A stretch of 6,538 nt of DNA from Burkholderiales bacterium. GTDB taxonomy: Bacteria > Pseudomonadota > Gammaproteobacteria > Burkholderiales > Burkholderiaceae_C. The DNA lies in assembly GCA_947450745.1 (NCBI GenBank), contig CANFYD010000223.1, positions 1-6,538 of the forward strand, in the 5' to 3' direction. The notes under the pieces are model-generated. The model had not been told where the DNA came from. It saw nothing but the letters and a program-made list of their open reading frames with translations, and did not search any database. Positions 5,294-6,538 of this stretch are shown here, piece by piece (position 1 is the stretch's first letter; each line of letters begins with the position of its first letter). The translations under genes were made by a program, and so were the position numbers.

Positions 5294-6283
5294 TCACTCC
5301 GAACGAATCTTGGCGCGTGCCACCACGGCCTTCCAGCGCTGCTGCTCCTGCAGGATGAATTGGGCGAACTGGGCCGGCGTGTTGCCCACCGCTTCGGCGG
5401 CATCGGCGCCCAGGCGTTCGCGTGCGGCACCGGAGCGAATCGCACGTGCGGACTCGGTGGCCAACTTATCGACATGAGCCTGCGCCAGATTGGCCGGAGC
5501 CAGCAAACCGTACCACTGCGTCATCTCGAAGCCGGGGAAGCCCTGCTCGGCCACCGTCGGCACATTGGGCAACTGCGCCAGCCGCTCTTTTGAGCCGGTG
5601 GCGATGCAGCGCAATTTGCCGGACTTGATAAATGGCAGGATGGCCGCCGCGCCAACCGAGGCCGCATCGAGCCGGCCGGCCAGCAAATCGGTCAGCTGCG
5701 GGCCGGTGCCTCGGTAGGGCACATGCAGGATGAAGAGGTTGCCAACCATCTTCAGATATTCCATCGCCAGATGGCCGGCGCTGCCATTGCCCGCCGAGCC
5801 ATAGTTCAACTGACCCGGTTTGGACTTGACCAGCGCCACGAACTCCTGCAAGTTCTTTGCCGGCACATCCGGATGGACGACGTACAGGCTGGGTACCTTG
5901 GCCAGCAAGGTGATCGGCTTGAAGTCCTTGATCGCGTCGTAAGGCAAGCGCTCATAAATGTAGGGGTTGACCGCCAGCGTGCCGATATGGCCCAGGATCA
6001 GCGTGTGTTGATCCTCCGCCCGCGCCACCTCGCCCATGGCGATATTGCCGCCGCCGCCGGGTTTGTTGTCGACGTAAACGGCCTGGCCCAGCGTCTTGCT
6101 CAGCTCGACGGCTGCGGTGCGTGCCACGATCTCGCTGCTGCCGCCAGGCGCAAAAGGAACGACCAGACGCACCGAACGGCTCGGCCAAGAAGCCTGCGCT
6201 GACGCCGGCAGACCTGCCAGCATGGCAGCACCGGCCACGCCGGATTGGAGCGCCAAGCGGCGGCTGATGAAAGAACTAGTCAT
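5294..6283 (-). CDS. Tripartite tricarboxylate transporter receptor (Bug/TctC family), periplasmic
   Basis: The ATG at 6281-6283 gives 329 aa, normal for the family. The N-terminus has a twin-arginine-like motif (SRRLAL, about 7-12), a hydrophobic stretch and a likely cleavage site after ASA or AQA (29-31). The mature part starts WPSRSVRLVVPFAPGG, the standard Bug opening, followed by VDNKPGGGGNIAMGEVA, LPYDAIKDFKPITLLA, YGSAGNGSAGHLAMEYLK, VPYRGTGPQLTDLLAGR and VPTVAEQGFPGFE, all family hallmarks. Bug proteins bind small organic, mostly carboxylate, ligands in the periplasm; the ligand here cannot be told. No TctA or TctB partner is in view, as is common for orphan Bug receptors in this order. 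An upstream ATG at 6316 would add 11 residues ahead of the signal peptide and is less likely. It is on the opposite strand from the peptide cluster and is probably unrelated. Confidence 0.93.
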   Translation of the reverse strand: MTSSFISRRLALQSGVAGAAMLAGLPASAQASWPSRSVRLVVPFAPGGSSEIVARTAAVELSKTLGQAVYVDNKPGGGGNIAMGEVARAEDQHTLILGHIGTLAVNPYIYERLPYDAIKDFKPITLLAKVPSLYVVHPDVPAKNLQEFVALVKSKPGQLNYGSAGNGSAGHLAMEYLKMVGNLFILHVPYRGTGPQLTDLLAGRLDAASVGAAAILPFIKSGKLRCIATGSKERLAQLPNVPTVAEQGFPGFEMTQWYGLLAPANLAQAHVDKLATESARAIRSGAARERLGADAAEAVGNTPAQFAQFILQEQQRWKAVVARAKIRSE

Positions 6284-6433
6284 GGGTTTGCCCCGGGCGG
6301 TCAATGGAATGCGCACAGTCTATGCAGACGCAGTCCTCGCGGCGTGAGGGGTTGCCACATGCGTGCCAGACGGTTCGCAATGCGGCCGAACTGGACTCAG
6401 AGGGTGAGAACTTTTGTAGCGAGCGGCTGTCAG

Positions 6434-6538
6434 GCTAGGAGTCTGCGCGGCAGAAGGCGGCGACAAGCGAAAGGTGGCCCCAGCGAGGACAGTTTTTGCC
6501 GGATTTGAAGCTTCATAGCTCCGCTATGGGGCGAAAAG
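6434..6538. repeat. Palindromic dispersed repeat A, right copy (3' end cut by window edge)
   Basis: It starts with the 24-bp terminal inverted repeat at 6434-6457, the perfect reverse complement of 134-157, and from 6448 runs parallel to positions 1-90. The hairpin at 6514-6528 has the same stem as 66-80 with one loop change. The flank just left of it (6400-6433) is unrelated to the repeat B fragment that flanks the left copy, which supports CTAG/GAGTCTGCG as the true end of repeat A. The 150 bp between the receptor start and this copy (6284-6433) shows no gene and no promoter I can support. Confidence 0.8.

Noticed and set aside
5723..6202. Plus-strand frame opposite the Bug receptor gene
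   Set aside because: It is a shadow; the receptor on the minus strand has family motifs over its full length.
1..6538. CRISPR array, tRNA or rRNA gene
   Set aside because: There are no regularly spaced short repeats and no cloverleaf or rRNA signature on either strand. The repeats present are isolated palindromic elements.

Overview
The window is GC-rich, with strong G/C preference at third codon positions. It carries a Bug/TctC-type solute receptor, a family greatly expanded in Bordetella, Cupriavidus and Comamonadaceae. Together with the LuxR and CvaA/CvaB-like proteins this suggests a betaproteobacterium of the order Burkholderiales, perhaps Comamonadaceae. That placement is inference from gene content, not from a marker gene.

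Layout. Positions 1-190 hold a palindromic dispersed repeat (repeat A) fused to a fragment of a second repeat (B). A small uncharacterised gene (complement 193-561) follows, then a 100-bp MITE-like element of type B (664-763). The core of the window is a co-directional block at 833-5275: a LuxR-type regulator (833-1546), an intergenic region with a lux-box-like dyad (1571-1590), a 52-codon double-glycine peptide precursor (1662-1820), a strong hairpin (1853-1887), a CvaA/HlyD-type membrane fusion protein (1888-3138) and a peptidase-C39 ABC transporter (3131-5275). A Bug receptor gene (complement 5294-6283) converges on the transporter from the other strand. A second, same-orientation copy of repeat A begins at 6434 and runs off the window end.

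How the genes could work together. The LuxR protein keeps the lactone-pocket Asp, Pro, Trp and Gly but has Phe and Leu where classical acyl-homoserine-lactone receptors have Trp57 and Tyr61. No LuxI synthase is visible. The dyad downstream of luxR matches the lux-box layout (CTGT, 8 nt, ACAG) and sits where a LuxR-activated promoter for the peptide gene would be expected. The peptide has a classical leader ending in Gly-Gly, which the C39 domain of the transporter should cleave during export through the fusion protein and an outer-membrane TolC-like partner encoded elsewhere. The predicted 20-residue mature peptide begins and ends with the same hexapeptide, APKNTW, encoded by codons that differ only synonymously.

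No modification enzyme and no immunity gene is visible. The best reading is therefore a LuxR-controlled secreted peptide, plausibly a signal, rather than a textbook bacteriocin cluster. This linkage of LuxR-type control to a secreted GG peptide is the main point of interest.
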